The notes under the pieces were generated by a model that ran no database searches, was not told the origin of the DNA, and saw only the letters and a list, made by a program, of their open reading frames with translations. The translations under genes and the position numbers were made by a program. Positions 63,879 to 64,000 of a stretch of DNA of 64,000 nt are shown one piece after another (positions within the stretch are counted from its first letter, which is position 1; each line of letters begins with the position of its first letter). The DNA comes from Luteimonas granuli (lineage in GTDB: Bacteria; Pseudomonadota; Gammaproteobacteria; Xanthomonadales; Xanthomonadaceae): contig NZ_CP042218.1 of assembly GCF_007795095.1 (NCBI RefSeq), forward strand, positions 2,707,001 to 2,771,000. Direction: 5' to 3'.

Positions 63879-64000
63879 GTGGCCGACAAGTCGACCGACA
63901 TCGCGGAACTCCTGTCGCCGACCGTTTCCGCGATGGGCCTGGAACTGCTCGGCGTCGAATACCTGCCGTCGCCCGGCGGCGCCCTGCTGCGCCTGTACAT
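63879..64000 (+). CDS. rimP: ribosome maturation factor RimP, N-terminal part (continues beyond window)
   Basis: The first ~40 residues (GTG start; [41 protein letters not shown]) match the N-terminus of RimP, a 30S assembly factor. AGGAGG lies 6-7 nt upstream. In related genomes rimP is followed by nusA and infB, which lie outside the window. No promoter is visible directly before it other than the one upstream of the two hairpins. Confidence 0.93.
   Translation, partial: MADKSTDIAELLSPTVSAMGLELLGVEYLPSPGGALLRLY

Overview
This window is a very GC-rich stretch of a gammaproteobacterial chromosome. Gene content and order point to the Xanthomonadaceae (Lysobacter/Luteimonas-like): asd-fimV-truA-trpF-trpB-trpA-accD, then tpiA-secG-tRNA-Leu-nuoA to nuoN-tRNA-fMet, then rimP. 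This placement rests on gene order and protein features read by eye, not on a database search. No phage, transposase, CRISPR array or rRNA gene was seen; the only mobile-like material is a family of intergenic repeats.

Layout. 1-5.4 kb: the end of a DOPA-type extradiol dioxygenase gene, a decayed aldo/keto reductase remnant, a DUF6522 gene, a patatin-like lipase, the Na+/Ser-Thr symporter SstT, a small basic protein and a periplasmic-sensor EAL protein. 5.4-14.9 kb: the AzlCD exporter, an exported peroxiredoxin, a P-type Ca2+ ATPase overlapping a Ca2+/Na+ antiporter, a short MscS channel, an M13 peptidase and a BON protein. 15-26.2 kb: mostly small conserved genes, two flavoproteins (TIGR03862 and BaiN types), a BON-MscS channel, a large sensor-type diguanylate cyclase and two putative lipoprotein or membrane genes. 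26.2-27.1 kb: a repeat-filled intergenic mosaic. 27.1-35.8 kb: a CsdA-like helicase, psd, a SCO protein, prmB, aroC, a D-2-hydroxyacid dehydrogenase, trhO and asd. 35.8-46.1 kb: fimV, truA, trpFBA, accD, glmM, a 2OG-Fe(II) oxygenase, tpiA and secG. 46.1-61.4 kb: tRNA-Leu, the complete 14-gene respiratory complex I operon, tRNA-fMet and a strong terminator. 61.4-64 kb: a second copy of the repeat, a ygiC/ygiB-like pair on the minus strand, a promoter-terminator unit that may encode a small RNA, and the start of rimP.

The genes are packed tightly, with many ATGA, GTGA or TGATG overlaps that suggest translational coupling (trpF/B/A, accD/glmM, most of nuo, the Ca2+ pump/antiporter, SCO/psd, ygiB/ygiC). 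Several genes instead have a TANNNT box exactly 6 nt before the ATG and no Shine-Dalgarno sequence, the signature of leaderless mRNAs.

Most notable: (i) a family of large stem-loop repeats with a conserved core and changing but still complementary arms, present at 26.3-27.0 kb and 61.5 kb; (ii) a candidate ~100-nt RNA upstream of rimP; (iii) a 22-codon leaderless reading frame whose stop overlaps the start of a small membrane-protein gene; (iv) an initiator tRNA with U1:U72 instead of C1:A72; (v) single-base frameshifts in three otherwise intact housekeeping genes (helicase, prmB, trhO), two of them in G/C runs, which most likely reflect sequence errors but need checking.
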